A DNA stretch of 64,000 nt from Thiohalophilus sp. GTDB taxonomy: Bacteria > Pseudomonadota > Gammaproteobacteria > UBA6429 > Thiohalophilaceae. Of this stretch, positions 25,993 through 34,635 are shown piece after piece (within the stretch, counting starts at the first letter, position 1; each line of letters begins with the position of its first letter). The notes below the pieces were generated by a model. That model was not told the DNA's origin, did no database searches, and was given only the letters and a program-made list of their open reading frames with translations. Position numbers and translations under genes: made by a program. Location of the stretch: contig NZ_JAXHMV010000008.1 of the NCBI RefSeq assembly GCF_034521165.1, forward strand, positions 496,001 through 560,000, given 5' to 3'.

Positions 25993-26952
25993 ATGCTCAG
26001 TAATGTGTATCATTTTTTGAAAATTCAGTTCGGTCTTCTGGTCCTGCTATTACTGCTGTTGCCAGTTACCGGAGTGCAGGCTGGTGAGAGGTTGCCGGAA
26101 CCGGAAATCAAGAAAGTCAATGACCGGGTCTACGCGCTGCTGGGACCGATTGGCTTTCCTTCAAAAGAAAATCATGGCTATATGGTCAACAGCGCGGTAT
26201 TGATTGGCGATGAGGGCGTGGTTCTGATCGATACCGGATTCAGCAATGAAATTGGTCAGCATTTAAAAAACACCATTGCCGGTATCACGGATAAGCCGGT
26301 GACCCACATCATCAACACCCATCATCATGGCGATCATATCCTGGGCAACACCGCTTTCCCGGATGCGGAAATTGTCAGTTCGAAAATGTGCCGGGAACTG
26401 GTTGAAAAACATGGTTACGACTGGATCGCAATACTGGAGAACACGACGGGAAAGGAACATCCCGATACCCGGCCGGTCCCCGCACAAACGGTATATCCGC
26501 AAGAGTCGCATACAGACGTGACCCTGCAGGGTATCTCCATGGAGATGTGGGTTCCCGCCGGCTCGCATACGCCGGGTGACATGATGATTTACCTGCCACA
26601 GGATAAATTGCTGATTAGCGGCGATGTTCTGGTCAAGAAAATGATTCCCAGTTTTGTCGATGCCCATCTCGGCAGCTGGATTGAAACCCTGGCGCAGATC
26701 GAAAAGCGGGAGATCGAGACGGTCATTCCCGGCCACGGGCCACTGATGACCAAAGCCGATGTGAAAGCCATGCATCGACGGATGGCGGATCTCTATGCCG
26801 GGATCGAGGCAGGATACAATCAGGGGCTGATGGACAGCGAGATACGCAAGATACTGGATTTGTCACAGTGGAAGAAGATGAAGGAGTTCGAAGGGCAGAT
26901 GGGAATCAACATCAACCGGGCTTACCTGGAGATCGAACGCGAGAGTTTCTAA
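25993..26952 (+). CDS. Exported MBL-fold metallo-hydrolase
   Basis: A 319-residue zinc hydrolase. The chosen start at 25993 follows AGGAG and gives a signal peptide (FGLLVLLLLLLPVTGVQAGE), so the enzyme is periplasmic; a longer frame from 25882 lacks a ribosome site. The metal site THHHGDHILGN, the later SHTPGDMMIYLP and ISGDVL, and PGHGPL complete the metallo-beta-lactamase fold. Similar proteins occur near PQQ or sulfur-oxidation (SoxH-like) systems, but the substrate is unknown. It ends overlapping the convergent STAS-like gene by four bases. Confidence 0.87.
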   Translation: MLSNVYHFLKIQFGLLVLLLLLLPVTGVQAGERLPEPEIKKVNDRVYALLGPIGFPSKENHGYMVNSAVLIGDEGVVLIDTGFSNEIGQHLKNTIAGITDKPVTHIINTHHHGDHILGNTAFPDAEIVSSKMCRELVEKHGYDWIAILENTTGKEHPDTRPVPAQTVYPQESHTDVTLQGISMEMWVPAGSHTPGDMMIYLPQDKLLISGDVLVKKMIPSFVDAHLGSWIETLAQIEKREIETVIPGHGPLMTKADVKAMHRRMADLYAGIEAGYNQGLMDSEIRKILDLSQWKKMKEFEGQMGININRAYLEIERESF

Positions 26953-27371
26953 CCCTGGCTGTTTTGTGGTTCAAATCGGGGTGAGAGCAAGCGCTCAATC
27001 CACTGGCGAGCCTCACGCAGATTACGGAACGATTCGCTTTGAAAGCCGTCGCCGATCCAGGTCCGGGAAAATATCTGGTAGGAGACATCCACCCCGTTGA
27101 GTTGCCGGGGTGAGCCGACCAGGGCAACCAGCTGGTCGGGGTTCAGGGCGGCCTCTTCCTTGTCCTCCAGGGTAATGATATGGAGCTCTTCGGGCGAGAC
27201 TTCCATGCGCTTGGCCTCGGTAAAATCCCAGATCTGGTAGCGCAGTTTCTTTTGTGGATCCCGGGCGTAAATTTCCCGGTTGAGATCAATGATTTCGCGG
27301 CCGCTGACCAGCCCACTCATCCTGAGTAATACGCCTTCCCCGTCATATTCGCTCTGGATTGTAGCGGGCAT
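26949..27371 (-). CDS. SpoIIAA/STAS-like domain protein
   Basis: A 140-residue soluble protein starting MPATIQSEYDGEGVLLRMSG. The start at 27371 is preceded by a strong AGGAGGT site; the longer frame from 27461 is rejected for lack of one. The alternating strand-helix pattern (LVSGREIIDLNREIYARD, RYQIWDFTEAKRMEVSPEEL) recalls the SpoIIAA-like STAS fold, which often mediates protein contacts in stress signalling. Assignment is by pattern only. Convergent with the MBL hydrolase. Confidence 0.65.
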   Translation of the reverse strand: MPATIQSEYDGEGVLLRMSGLVSGREIIDLNREIYARDPQKKLRYQIWDFTEAKRMEVSPEELHIITLEDKEEAALNPDQLVALVGSPRQLNGVDVSYQIFSRTWIGDGFQSESFRNLREARQWIERLLSPRFEPQNSQG

Positions 27372-27585
27372 ATAGCTACCTCCTGTATGGGCAACGACGA
27401 GGGGATAGCCTCGGCATTTGCGGGTTTGTAATATATAAGTAGAATAGTCAACTTTTTCCAAATGGGCAAACAGGAATGGTTTATCGGGGCTATGCCTTGA
27501 TTGGCATCAAGGTCATTGTTGAGCCAGGGTCCAAGATTAGTTGAATAATGTCAGTATCAATGTCCGAACGGACCGGAGCATCGCA

Positions 27586-28074
27586 ATGCGTCATAATCTT
27601 TATTTATTGCTCTTTATCGTCGTTGCCGCATCGATCCCGATGCGCGCTGCCCTGGCCGGGACAAATGCGCCAGTGCTGGCGGGGCAGCCCGAGTTACGTC
27701 AGTTATTGCAGCAGGAAATGCAGGCATTGAAAAAAGCCATGGCGGTGCTGAGCCAGGCCCTGCCGCAAGGCGAGTGGCGCAGCGTGGCCGAAACAGCCGG
27801 CCAGGTCCATGACAGCTTTATTTTTCAGCAGAAGCTGACTGCCAAAGATCGCAAGACCCTGCATCAGGCCTTGCCGGAAGGCTTTATCCGGCAAGACAGG
27901 GCCTTTCATCAACAGGCCAGAAAGCTGCAGCATGCCGCCGAGTCACGCGATGCCGAACTGAGTCTGTTCTATTATTCGAAAATGCTGGAAAGCTGTGTGA
28001 CCTGCCACAGCAAATTTGCAACCCATCGATTTCCGTCCCTGGCCGAAGGTGGTTCGGATCATGGAGGTCATTGA
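27586..28074 (+). CDS. Periplasmic monohaem c-type cytochrome, cytochrome c'-like
   Basis: A 162-residue exported protein; the ATG at 27586 follows GGAG and opens a signal peptide (YLLLFIVVAASIPMRAALAG). A single haem-binding motif CVTCH lies near the C-terminus after a long helical region, the layout of class II (cytochrome c'-type) cytochromes. The tail SDHGGH is histidine-rich. A role in periplasmic electron transfer or gas/ligand binding is an inference. A period-7 repeat follows 31 bases after the stop codon. Confidence 0.75.
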   Translation: MRHNLYLLLFIVVAASIPMRAALAGTNAPVLAGQPELRQLLQQEMQALKKAMAVLSQALPQGEWRSVAETAGQVHDSFIFQQKLTAKDRKTLHQALPEGFIRQDRAFHQQARKLQHAAESRDAELSLFYYSKMLESCVTCHSKFATHRFPSLAEGGSDHGGH

Positions 28075-28104
28075 GTAACGCACTGTTTGTGCGGTGGGTT
28101 GCAA

Positions 28105-28137
28105 AGGGACGAGGTACGAGTGACGAGGGACGAGGAA
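28105..28137. repeat. Period-7 array (ACGAGG type)
   Basis: Units GACGAGG, TACGAGT, GACGAGG and GACGAGG in tandem. It lies between the convergent cytochrome and gtrA-like genes, 15 bases from the gtrA-like stop. Confidence 0.8.
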
Positions 28138-28151
28138 AATAAGATTTTCGA

Positions 28152-28559
28152 TCAGGGTGACTTGCGGAATGAATAGTATTTGTGTCCCAGGTAACTGGTG
28201 ACGGCGGGGATGGCCAGGCCGATGAGATGGGCGACTTCGGGGGCATAGAAGGTGTAGCCGACGGCAGGGAACAGGTATTCGGCCAGACCGACGCTGATGA
28301 GCCAGACCTGCACCACGGCCAGCAGGTTCACCAGGGTGAAATCGCGCAACTCGTGCCAGTGATGGCGACCGCTTTTCTCGAACACGTAGATCTTCGACAG
28401 GATAAACGCCGTCAGCATGCCCACCAGATAGGCGAGAATGACCGCCAGTCGATAACCGACCCATTCATTAATAATAATCCGCGAGACAAAGTTCACCAGC
28501 GCGGCGAAACCGCCGACGACCAGAAACTGCATGAACTCGGTTCGGATTGCCTTGGTCAT
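28152..28559 (-). CDS. GtrA family membrane protein
   Basis: A 135-residue protein with four membrane helices (FLVVGGFAALVNFVSRIII, LAVILAYLVGMLTAFILSKIY, and two more), characteristic of GtrA/DPMS flippase-like proteins. GtrA proteins help move polyprenyl-phosphate-linked sugars across the inner membrane; in mycobacteria Rv3789, next to dprE1/dprE2, is of this family. Here it ends a minus-strand set with dprE1- and dprE2-like genes, so a role in handling the lipid-linked pentose is likely. Ten bases separate it from the FAD oxidoreductase. Confidence 0.88.
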   Translation of the reverse strand: MTKAIRTEFMQFLVVGGFAALVNFVSRIIINEWVGYRLAVILAYLVGMLTAFILSKIYVFEKSGRHHWHELRDFTLVNLLAVVQVWLISVGLAEYLFPAVGYTFYAPEVAHLIGLAIPAVTSYLGHKYYSFRKSP

Positions 28560-28569
28560 GGCTGGTTTC

Positions 28570-29858
28570 TCATGATTGGGCCATTTTCGCCAGTTGTCTA
28601 CCCAGCTTGACGCTCTCGGCCATGGAACGATCTTCCGGGTAGTAATAGGAGGTGTCGGCGATCAGAAGATTGTCGACGTTGCCGCGAATGGGCGGGAGCA
28701 GACTGGCAAAGCCCGGCTGGCAAATGGGTTGCGCATAGGCATAGCGCGAGGCATTGACCGAGATAATGTCCTCATCGCCCAGTTCGGGGTTGAGTTTTTT
28801 CAGATAGCCGGTTGCCTCGTTGATGATCTTCTCATCGCTCCAGCTGAACTTGGGGTGGGAGCGGGGCATGTAATAGGGGACATAGACCACGTTGTCGGAC
28901 AGCGGCCGCAGATTGCTCATTTCGATAATGCCGGGGATATCGAAATCCGGATCGCTGATGTTGAGCCAGAAGTTGTCGGTGACCGGCTTTTTGAGTTTAT
29001 AGATCAGACAGACCACGCCGATGTTCTGCACCTGCCGGTAACGTTCCAGCTGCTCCCCGGGAAGATCGGGGATTAGCCGCGGAATATACTGTAACGGGAT
29101 GGTACTGATGATCTGGTCATAGGCTTCGAGACCGCTGTTGAGTTCAATGCCGGTCACCCGGTCGTTTTCGATGCGGACATTGCGGACCGGTGTCGACAGA
29201 TGAATATTGCCCCCTTGTTGTTTGATGCGGGCAGCCAGCTCGTTGAGCAGGGTTTGTGAACCCCCTCGATATAGCCGAGTGACTCCTGGAAGATGCTGCG
29301 CCGCGACTGGCCGACCCGGCGGATTCGGGCCCAGATCCAGGCGGCCGAGAGGTTATCGGTAAAGTCGTGAAACTTGAGCCGGAACAGCCGATCCCACAGC
29401 ACCTCGTAGGCTTTTTTGCCGCTGCCCTTCTTCAGCCAGCTGACCGCATCGAGACCGTCCAGATCGCGCCAGTTCTCCTTGTCCCGTTTGGAGGCGAAGA
29501 ACATATGCGCACCATAGCGCAAGCGCGATATGAGATTGAGATGAGGAAAAGTCAACAGTGATATGGGATCCCCCCAGCGATGCAGATGACCGTGATAATA
29601 GTAGCCCATTTTCGTATCGACCCAGTGCAGCTTGTCGGTCATGCCCAGCTCATCGAGCAGATCAAACAGCGGCTCGTCGGGACGGCAGACAAAATGGTAA
29701 TAGCGCTCGATACTCAGTCCATCAAAATCAAAGTGCGCTGACATTCCCCCGAGGCGATCATCGAACTCGTACAGATCGACCTGGTGGTCCTGTTTGCTCA
29801 GTTCGTAGGCCGTGGCCAGACCCATGGGGCCGGCGCCGATGACCGCGATTTTGCTCAT
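28570..29858 (-). CDS. NAD(P)/FAD-dependent amine oxidase-type oxidoreductase, with an apparent frameshift
   Basis: A flavoprotein of the amine oxidase/protoporphyrinogen oxidase group, starting with the dinucleotide motif VIGAGPMGLATAYELSK and EFDDRLGGMSA. The frame breaks at the C5 run 29261-29265 (G5 in coding sense): before it the protein reads ESLGYIEG, and one more G continues as GSQTLLNELAARIKQQGGNI into the second half, ending at 28570. Restored length is about 429 residues. Such enzymes often accompany polysaccharide or lipid-linked sugar genes; the substrate is unknown. The break is probably an assembly error, the same type as in pgk and glcF. Confidence 0.85.
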
Positions 29859-29978
29859 TACGTAATCCTGTTAATAAAGTTTGCAGTCAAATGAAATTCG
29901 TGAGTCGTAAATCAGAAATAGATTCGATTTTGGACTTATGATTTAAGATTGCCAACTGCCAACTCTCTACACAATCCC

Positions 29979-30045
29979 TGTAGGAGCGGGCTTCGACCGC
30001 GACGGCGCCAGATTCGGCAATCGCGCCCGCGGGGCGCTCCTACAG
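29979..30045. repeat. REP-like palindrome (GTAGGAGCG type)
   Basis: The arms CTGTAGGAGCGGGCTTCGA (from 29979) and the inverse GGGGCGCTCCTACAG (to 30045) flank a GC-rich centre. This resembles the repetitive extragenic palindromes known from pseudomonads. It lies in a 341-base gap without genes (29859-30199) that is made almost entirely of repeats; at its left side (29951-29966) is a short GCCAACT period-7 stretch. Confidence 0.75.
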
Positions 30046-30060
30046 ACTTAACTATTCAGC

Positions 30061-30138
30061 CGTAGGTCACATTGGCGAAGCCTATGTGACGATTCCCGGT
30101 CGATTGTCAGGTAGCGCTGCGCGCAACCTGACCTACAC
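30061..30138. repeat. Pair of GTAGGTCA-type palindromes
   Basis: GTAGGTCACATTGGCGAAGC with CCTATGTGAC (30062-30090), and GTCAGGTAGCGCTGCGCGC with AACCTGACCTAC (30107-30136). They match the family present at 56431-56514 and, as tandem copies, at 56553-56776. Confidence 0.75.
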
Positions 30139-30143
30139 TGTCT

Positions 30144-30202
30144 CTGCTAACTGCTAACTGCTAACTGCTAACTGCTAACTGCTAACTGCCAACTGCCAAC
30201 TA
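30144..30202. repeat. Period-7 array GCTAACT overlapping the epimerase stop codon
   Basis: Eight seven-base units, six of GCTAACT and then GCCAACT. The last bases, read on the minus strand, contain the TAG stop of the epimerase gene, so the array starts in the stop codon. Confidence 0.88.
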
Positions 30203-31141
30203 GAAATCCAGTACATACTTACTGTAAGTCGGGTCGGTATAGGTCTCCCGTATCGCTTCATCGAACGGTGTGGCCTCAACCCCGAAAATATTCCACCACG
30301 GTATCAGCTCGAACTCGTCATGCGCGACCAGGGCTGCCAGTTGCTGGGTGGTAAAGGGCGGATCCCGGTCGAACAGCGCATAAAACCACAGCAGGAACCA
30401 GAACAGCCGGTACGGGATATGGACGATCCAGGTGCGCAGGCCTTGCACCCGTTTGATGGTACGGATGATATCCACATAATCGACTTTCTCGCACCCGGTG
30501 ATGTTGAAAGCCTCATTATGCCGGCGCTGCTGCATGGCACTGATGATGATGTTACAAAAGTCCTTCACATACAACGGCTGACGCATGAAGCGACCGTGCG
30601 AGGGGATGGGAAAGATCGGGGATTTTTGCATAAAGCGCGACAGCCAGCCCAGGTGCTTGCGGTCGAACCAGCCGAACATCAATGTCGGGCGCAGGATGAC
30701 GTGCGGAATACCGCATTCCTCGACCAGCTGCTCCTGGGCCTTCTTGCTGTTGGTGTAAAAGTCATTGGCGACCGATTCGACCACCGAGGAGCTGATGTGC
30801 GCGATGTAGGGTACGGCGTATTGCTTGCAGGCGTCGATGACATGCCGGGTTGAGTGAATGTTATTGCGAATGAACGGCTCCTCGGTGAGCGCGCCGATCT
30901 GCGCCTGCAGCATGATCACCACGTCGGCGCCGTCAAAGTGTTGTTGCCAGGGACCGCTTTCGGCCAGGTCGGCTTCGATCACGGTAATATCCGGGTGCAG
31001 CTCGGCCAGCATGCGCGTGTTATGCGGGTGCTTGTCGATGCCGACGAGATTGGTATAGCCGGCCTGCTTCAAAAACACGACCAGGTTCTGGCCCACCAGT
31101 CCGGCCGCGCCGGGGATGACGATTTTGCTCTGCTTGTCCAC
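30200..31141 (-). CDS. NAD-dependent epimerase/dehydratase family protein
   Basis: A 313-residue extended SDR enzyme. The start is a GTG at 31141 that shares one base with the preceding stop; translation gives VDKQSKIVIPGAAGLVGQNL with the GxxGxxG nucleotide motif. The catalytic YxxxK is seen in DFYTNSKKAQEQL. A longer frame upstream would only overlap the dprE2-like gene. It is translationally coupled to that gene and so belongs to the lipid-linked pentose cassette; it may act on a nucleotide sugar or a lipid-linked sugar. The specific reaction is not known. Confidence 0.87.
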   Translation of the reverse strand: MDKQSKIVIPGAAGLVGQNLVVFLKQAGYTNLVGIDKHPHNTRMLAELHPDITVIEADLAESGPWQQHFDGADVVIMLQAQIGALTEEPFIRNNIHSTRHVIDACKQYAVPYIAHISSSVVESVANDFYTNSKKAQEQLVEECGIPHVILRPTLMFGWFDRKHLGWLSRFMQKSPIFPIPSHGRFMRQPLYVKDFCNIIISAMQQRRHNEAFNITGCEKVDYVDIIRTIKRVQGLRTWIVHIPYRLFWFLLWFYALFDRDPPFTTQQLAALVAHDEFELIPWWNIFGVEATPFDEAIRETYTDPTYSKYVLDF

Positions 31142-31878
31142 TACAGTGACAGCCTCTTGAAGACAAATTCCGGGATCAGCTTGATGATCAACATAATATA
31201 GCGCCAGAAAAACGGCAGATAGACCACGTCCTTGCGCCGGTCCACGGCCCGGACGATACCGGCGGCGATGACCTGTGGTTTGACCCACAACAGCCCTTTT
31301 TCGAATTCCCGGGTCATGGGCGTATCGACAAAGCCCGGCTTGATGGTCAACACCTGCACGCCGGCTTTGTGCAACCGATTGCGCAGCCCCTGCAGGAAGA
31401 TCGTCAGCGCGCCCTTGGCGGTGCCATAGATATAATTGCTTTGCCGGCCGCGATCCCCGGCGACCGAGGAAATCACGGCGATGGTGCCGGATTGTTGTGC
31501 CTCGAAACGGTTGGCAATCAGGGTCAGGAACGACAGAACACTCAGGCAGTTGGTTTTCAGCTCCTCAAGCGCGAGGTTGAAGTCCCGTTCCCCGGCCGCC
31601 TGCTCGCCAAGTGTGCCGTAGGCGATCAGTACCATGTCCAGGCCACCGAGTTGTTTCTCGGTATTGATTAACAGGTTTTCATGTTCTGATGTGTCATTGA
31701 GATCGAGGGTTTGCCAGTCGACCTGTTCGCTACCGCGAATATTCAGATCGTCAGCCAGTCGCTGGAGCTTGTCTTTGTCGCGTGCCGCCAGCATCAGCTG
31801 CGCGCCCCGGTCGGCATACAGCCGGGCGGTCTGTTCGGCGATGGCCGAGGTGGCCCCGAGGATCAGGATCCTTTTCAT
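31141..31878 (-). CDS. SDR oxidoreductase similar to DprE2
   Basis: A 245-residue classical short-chain dehydrogenase. ILGATSAIAEQTARLYADRG is the NAD(P) site, and the catalytic serine, tyrosine and lysine are in VISSVAGDRGRQSNYIYGTAKG. The four-base overlap with the dprE1-like gene, and the order UbiA, DprE1, DprE2, indicate the second half of the 2'-epimerisation of decaprenyl-phosphoryl-ribose to arabinose: reduction of the keto intermediate. The C-terminal hydrophobic end (FFWRYIMLIIKLIPEFVF) also occurs in mycobacterial DprE2. The function is inferred from family and context. Confidence 0.85.
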   Translation of the reverse strand: MKRILILGATSAIAEQTARLYADRGAQLMLAARDKDKLQRLADDLNIRGSEQVDWQTLDLNDTSEHENLLINTEKQLGGLDMVLIAYGTLGEQAAGERDFNLALEELKTNCLSVLSFLTLIANRFEAQQSGTIAVISSVAGDRGRQSNYIYGTAKGALTIFLQGLRNRLHKAGVQVLTIKPGFVDTPMTREFEKGLLWVKPQVIAAGIVRAVDRRKDVVYLPFFWRYIMLIIKLIPEFVFKRLSL

Positions 31879-33197
31879 AGGGATACTCCCTGTTGTGTGA
31901 CCCGGCGCCAGAAGCGGGAGGAGAAGGCCGGATCGATGTGGTGTTGAAAGGTTTGCCAGCGGGGATAGTAATGCTGAAAGGCGTCGGCGGACATGCGCGC
32001 GTCCTTGGCAGGATAGACGGCCCCCTCGTTGGCGACGGTAATCCCGTCCAGCCGATCGAGCAAATCCAGCGTTTTACGTCCCCGGTTGGCAAAATCGAGC
32101 GCCAGCGTCACACCGGGCCGGGGAAAGGAAAGCATACCGGGCGAGGTAACATCGCCGAACTGTTTCAGGACGCTGAGAAAGGATCCCTGGCCGCTGTCGG
32201 CGATCACCTGCAGCAGTTGCGGCAGGGCATCGCGGGCCCTGTCCCGCGGAATGACGCATTGATACTGGAAAAAACCGCGTTTGCCATACAGACGGTTCCA
32301 GTGGCCGATTTTATCCAGGGGATAGAAGAAAGGATCGAAATGGACCAGCGCCTCACTTTTCAACGGCTTGCCGTAATACCACCGGTTGAACAGTTTTACC
32401 GTGGCGCGATTGAGTAAAAAGCCCGGCAGGGTGAGCGGCAGTGTGAGACGGGTTTTGCGATAATCCCCGGGTTCGGGTTGTTCAAGACGCCCGTCGGCGT
32501 GATTGCCGCGATAGAAAATACCCCGTCCGAGACTGTTGCCCCGGGCCAGGCAATCGATCCAGGCGACGGTATATTCCCAGTGCCGGTCCGATTCATCGCT
32601 CAGGGTGAAAAACTCTTCCAGGCTGGCAAACCGCAGCGCCTGTTGTTCGATGGCGGTGCTTTTGATCTTTTTAAGCGTGATCTCGGCCCAGACGATCAGC
32701 CCGGTCAACCCCAGTCCGCCGATGGTGGCGGCAAACAGGTCGCTGTTTTTGTCGGGGCTGCACTCATGCAATTGCCCGTCCGAGCGGCGCAGGCCGAGCT
32801 GGTTGACGTGACAACCGAAGGTGCCGGCGTGGTGATGGTTCTTGCCATGCACGTCATTGGCGATGGCGCCGCCGATGGAGACAAACTTGGTGCCGGGGGT
32901 AACCGGCAAAAACCAGCCCCGGGGTACAATCAGATTGAGAATATCGGCCAGTGTTACCCCGGCTTCACAACGCAATACGCCGTTTTGCGTGTCGAACTCG
33001 ATAAAGCGATCGAGGCCGTCGGTCGCCAGCAAAACGCCGTCGGGATTGAGGGCGACATCGCCGTAACTGCGGCCCTGGCCGTGAGCCAGCACGGACGAGG
33101 CCTCGGTCGTTGGCGGCCAGGGATCGGTTTCCCAGCGCAGGGGATAAAGCGGTTGCTCCACGTCGGGATAGCGTCCCCAGGAATATTCTTGCGACAT
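31875..33197 (-). CDS. FAD-dependent oxidase similar to DprE1
   Basis: A 440-residue vanillyl-alcohol-oxidase-type flavoprotein. The start at 33197 (MSQEYSWGRYP) lies four bases after the UbiA-like stop; a longer frame is only the UbiA shadow. FAD motifs are GQGRSYGD (residues 40-47) and NDVHGKNHHHAGTFGCH, which matches the mycobacterial H132 segment closely. The catalytic lysine equivalent is K398 in YPAKDA. DprE1 oxidises the 2'-OH of lipid-phosphoryl-ribose. At the position of the benzothiazinone-reactive cysteine (C387 in Mycobacterium tuberculosis) this protein appears to have alanine 366 (TLALDF). Identity by motif and operon context is strong. Confidence 0.88.
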   Translation of the reverse strand: MSQEYSWGRYPDVEQPLYPLRWETDPWPPTTEASSVLAHGQGRSYGDVALNPDGVLLATDGLDRFIEFDTQNGVLRCEAGVTLADILNLIVPRGWFLPVTPGTKFVSIGGAIANDVHGKNHHHAGTFGCHVNQLGLRRSDGQLHECSPDKNSDLFAATIGGLGLTGLIVWAEITLKKIKSTAIEQQALRFASLEEFFTLSDESDRHWEYTVAWIDCLARGNSLGRGIFYRGNHADGRLEQPEPGDYRKTRLTLPLTLPGFLLNRATVKLFNRWYYGKPLKSEALVHFDPFFYPLDKIGHWNRLYGKRGFFQYQCVIPRDRARDALPQLLQVIADSGQGSFLSVLKQFGDVTSPGMLSFPRPGVTLALDFANRGRKTLDLLDRLDGITVANEGAVYPAKDARMSADAFQHYYPRWQTFQHHIDPAFSSRFWRRVTQQGVSL

Positions 33198-33201
33198 AAG
33201 A

Positions 33202-34635
33202 CTAGAGCGCCAGTAACAGACAGACGGCGACCAGCAGGGCCACGATATAGCTGGTGCGATCATGAATGGCAAACAGTACCGGATCTTCGTGCAACACACC
33301 GCGATGGGCGAGCAGCCAGATGCGGCTGATCCAGTAGAGTATCGCGATGGCCACCGGCCACAGCCATAACGGTTGATCATACAGATTGTCGGCCTGCAGA
33401 TCGTGGATATACAGCACCATGATAAGTACCGCGATATAACCGCTGCTGACACCGAACAGACTGACGACGGGCAGATCTTCGGTATGGTAGCCACGCGCGG
33501 TCTGCTTGCCTTCCGGTTTCTGTTTGAGGTTGTACAGCTCGGAAAAGCGTTTGCTCAATGCCAGGCTGAAAAAGATAAACATGGAAAAGGCCAGCAACCA
33601 GTAGGAGAGCGGTACCTCGATGGCCTGGGCGCCGGCAATAATCCGCAGGGTATACAGGCTGGTCAGCGCCAGCACATCCAGCAAGGCCACCGGCTTGAGA
33701 AACAGGGAGTAAGTAACGGTTAGCAGCAGGTAGCCCAGCAGCACCCACATGAAATCAGCGTTGACCGTGCTGGCAATGGCAAAGCCCGCCGCCAGCAACA
33801 CCGGAATCATGGCGATACCCCAGGAGAGGGGTAACAGTCCGGCCGCAAAGGGCCGGTGACGTTTTTCGTGATGCAGCCGGTCGGCCTCCAGATCGATCAG
33901 GTCATTGACCAGGTAGATGGCCGAGGCGGCACAGCCGAAGGCGACAAAGGCCAGCAGGGTATGCATCACCAGGTCCGTCGCTTCCCAGCTGTGGGAGAGC
34001 ACCAGGGGCACGAAGATCAGCCCGTTCTTGCTCCACTGGTGCAGGCGCATGGCCCGCAACAGCGTCTTGACGGTATCGGCGGCGCCCGGCCGGGGAAAGG
34101 TGCGTTCCAGCTCGGTCGCCGCCGCCGCCCGACGGGTCAGCCCCGGACCGGCGTTGACCGCGATGGCGCCCGCCGCCCGGCGCCAGACTTTCATGTCGAC
34201 CGTCGCATTGGCGGCATAGACAAACCCCTTTTCGCCGAACTGTTCGACCAGTCGGGCGGCTTTCCCCGCGCCGGAGAGGTTATGTGTCGCATCGCTGGCC
34301 AGCACGCCGTCGAACAGGCCGATATAGCCGGCCACCGCCCCGGCACTCTGCTGGTGGGAGGCGGTCACCAGCCACAGGGGGCGGCCGCGCTGTTTTTCCG
34401 CCTGCAGAAATTCCAGCAGGGGCTGGTTATAGGGCAGGGTTGTCGGATCGAGGCGGACACGTTCGCTGAGCCGCTGCTTGAACGCCGCTTTACCGCCCAG
34501 CAGCCAGAAGGGCAGCACCACCACCAGCCAGGGCCGCTCGGCCAGCAGCCGCAGGCACGCTTCCCACAGGGTGTCGCTGTGCACCAGCGTGCCGTCCATA
34601 TCGACCGCCAGGGGTAACTGGGTGGTGTCGCTCAA
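33202..34635 (-). CDS. HAD phosphatase-UbiA prenyltransferase fusion, phosphoribosyl-polyprenol-phosphate synthase type
   Basis: A 477-residue two-domain protein. Residues about 1-190 form a HAD phosphatase with the DxDGT motif at D12/D14 (AVDMDGTLVHSD). Residues about 195-477 form a UbiA-type membrane prenyltransferase with eight or nine helices and the Mg-diphosphate motif NDLIDLEADRLHHEKRHRP. In mycobacteria the UbiA protein Rv3806c transfers 5-phosphoribose to decaprenyl phosphate, and a separate phosphatase removes the 5-phosphate. Here both steps seem fused in one chain. It is the first gene of the cassette. Confidence 0.88.
   Translation of the reverse strand: MSDTTQLPLAVDMDGTLVHSDTLWEACLRLLAERPWLVVVLPFWLLGGKAAFKQRLSERVRLDPTTLPYNQPLLEFLQAEKQRGRPLWLVTASHQQSAGAVAGYIGLFDGVLASDATHNLSGAGKAARLVEQFGEKGFVYAANATVDMKVWRRAAGAIAVNAGPGLTRRAAAATELERTFPRPGAADTVKTLLRAMRLHQWSKNGLIFVPLVLSHSWEATDLVMHTLLAFVAFGCAASAIYLVNDLIDLEADRLHHEKRHRPFAAGLLPLSWGIAMIPVLLAAGFAIASTVNADFMWVLLGYLLLTVTYSLFLKPVALLDVLALTSLYTLRIIAGAQAIEVPLSYWLLAFSMFIFFSLALSKRFSELYNLKQKPEGKQTARGYHTEDLPVVSLFGVSSGYIAVLIMVLYIHDLQADNLYDQPLWLWPVAIAILYWISRIWLLAHRGVLHEDPVLFAIHDRTSYIVALLVAVCLLLAL

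Noticed and set aside
26955..26985. A GGTTCAAATC string resembling a tRNA T-loop
   Set aside because: It lies in the coding sequence of the STAS-like gene and no acceptor stem, D-arm or anticodon arm can be drawn. No other tRNA or rRNA signal was found in the window.
30144..30202. Possible CRISPR array from repeated short units
   Set aside because: The units are seven bases long in direct contact with no spacers, and no cas genes are in the window. The same holds for the arrays at 16381, 56366 and 56777.
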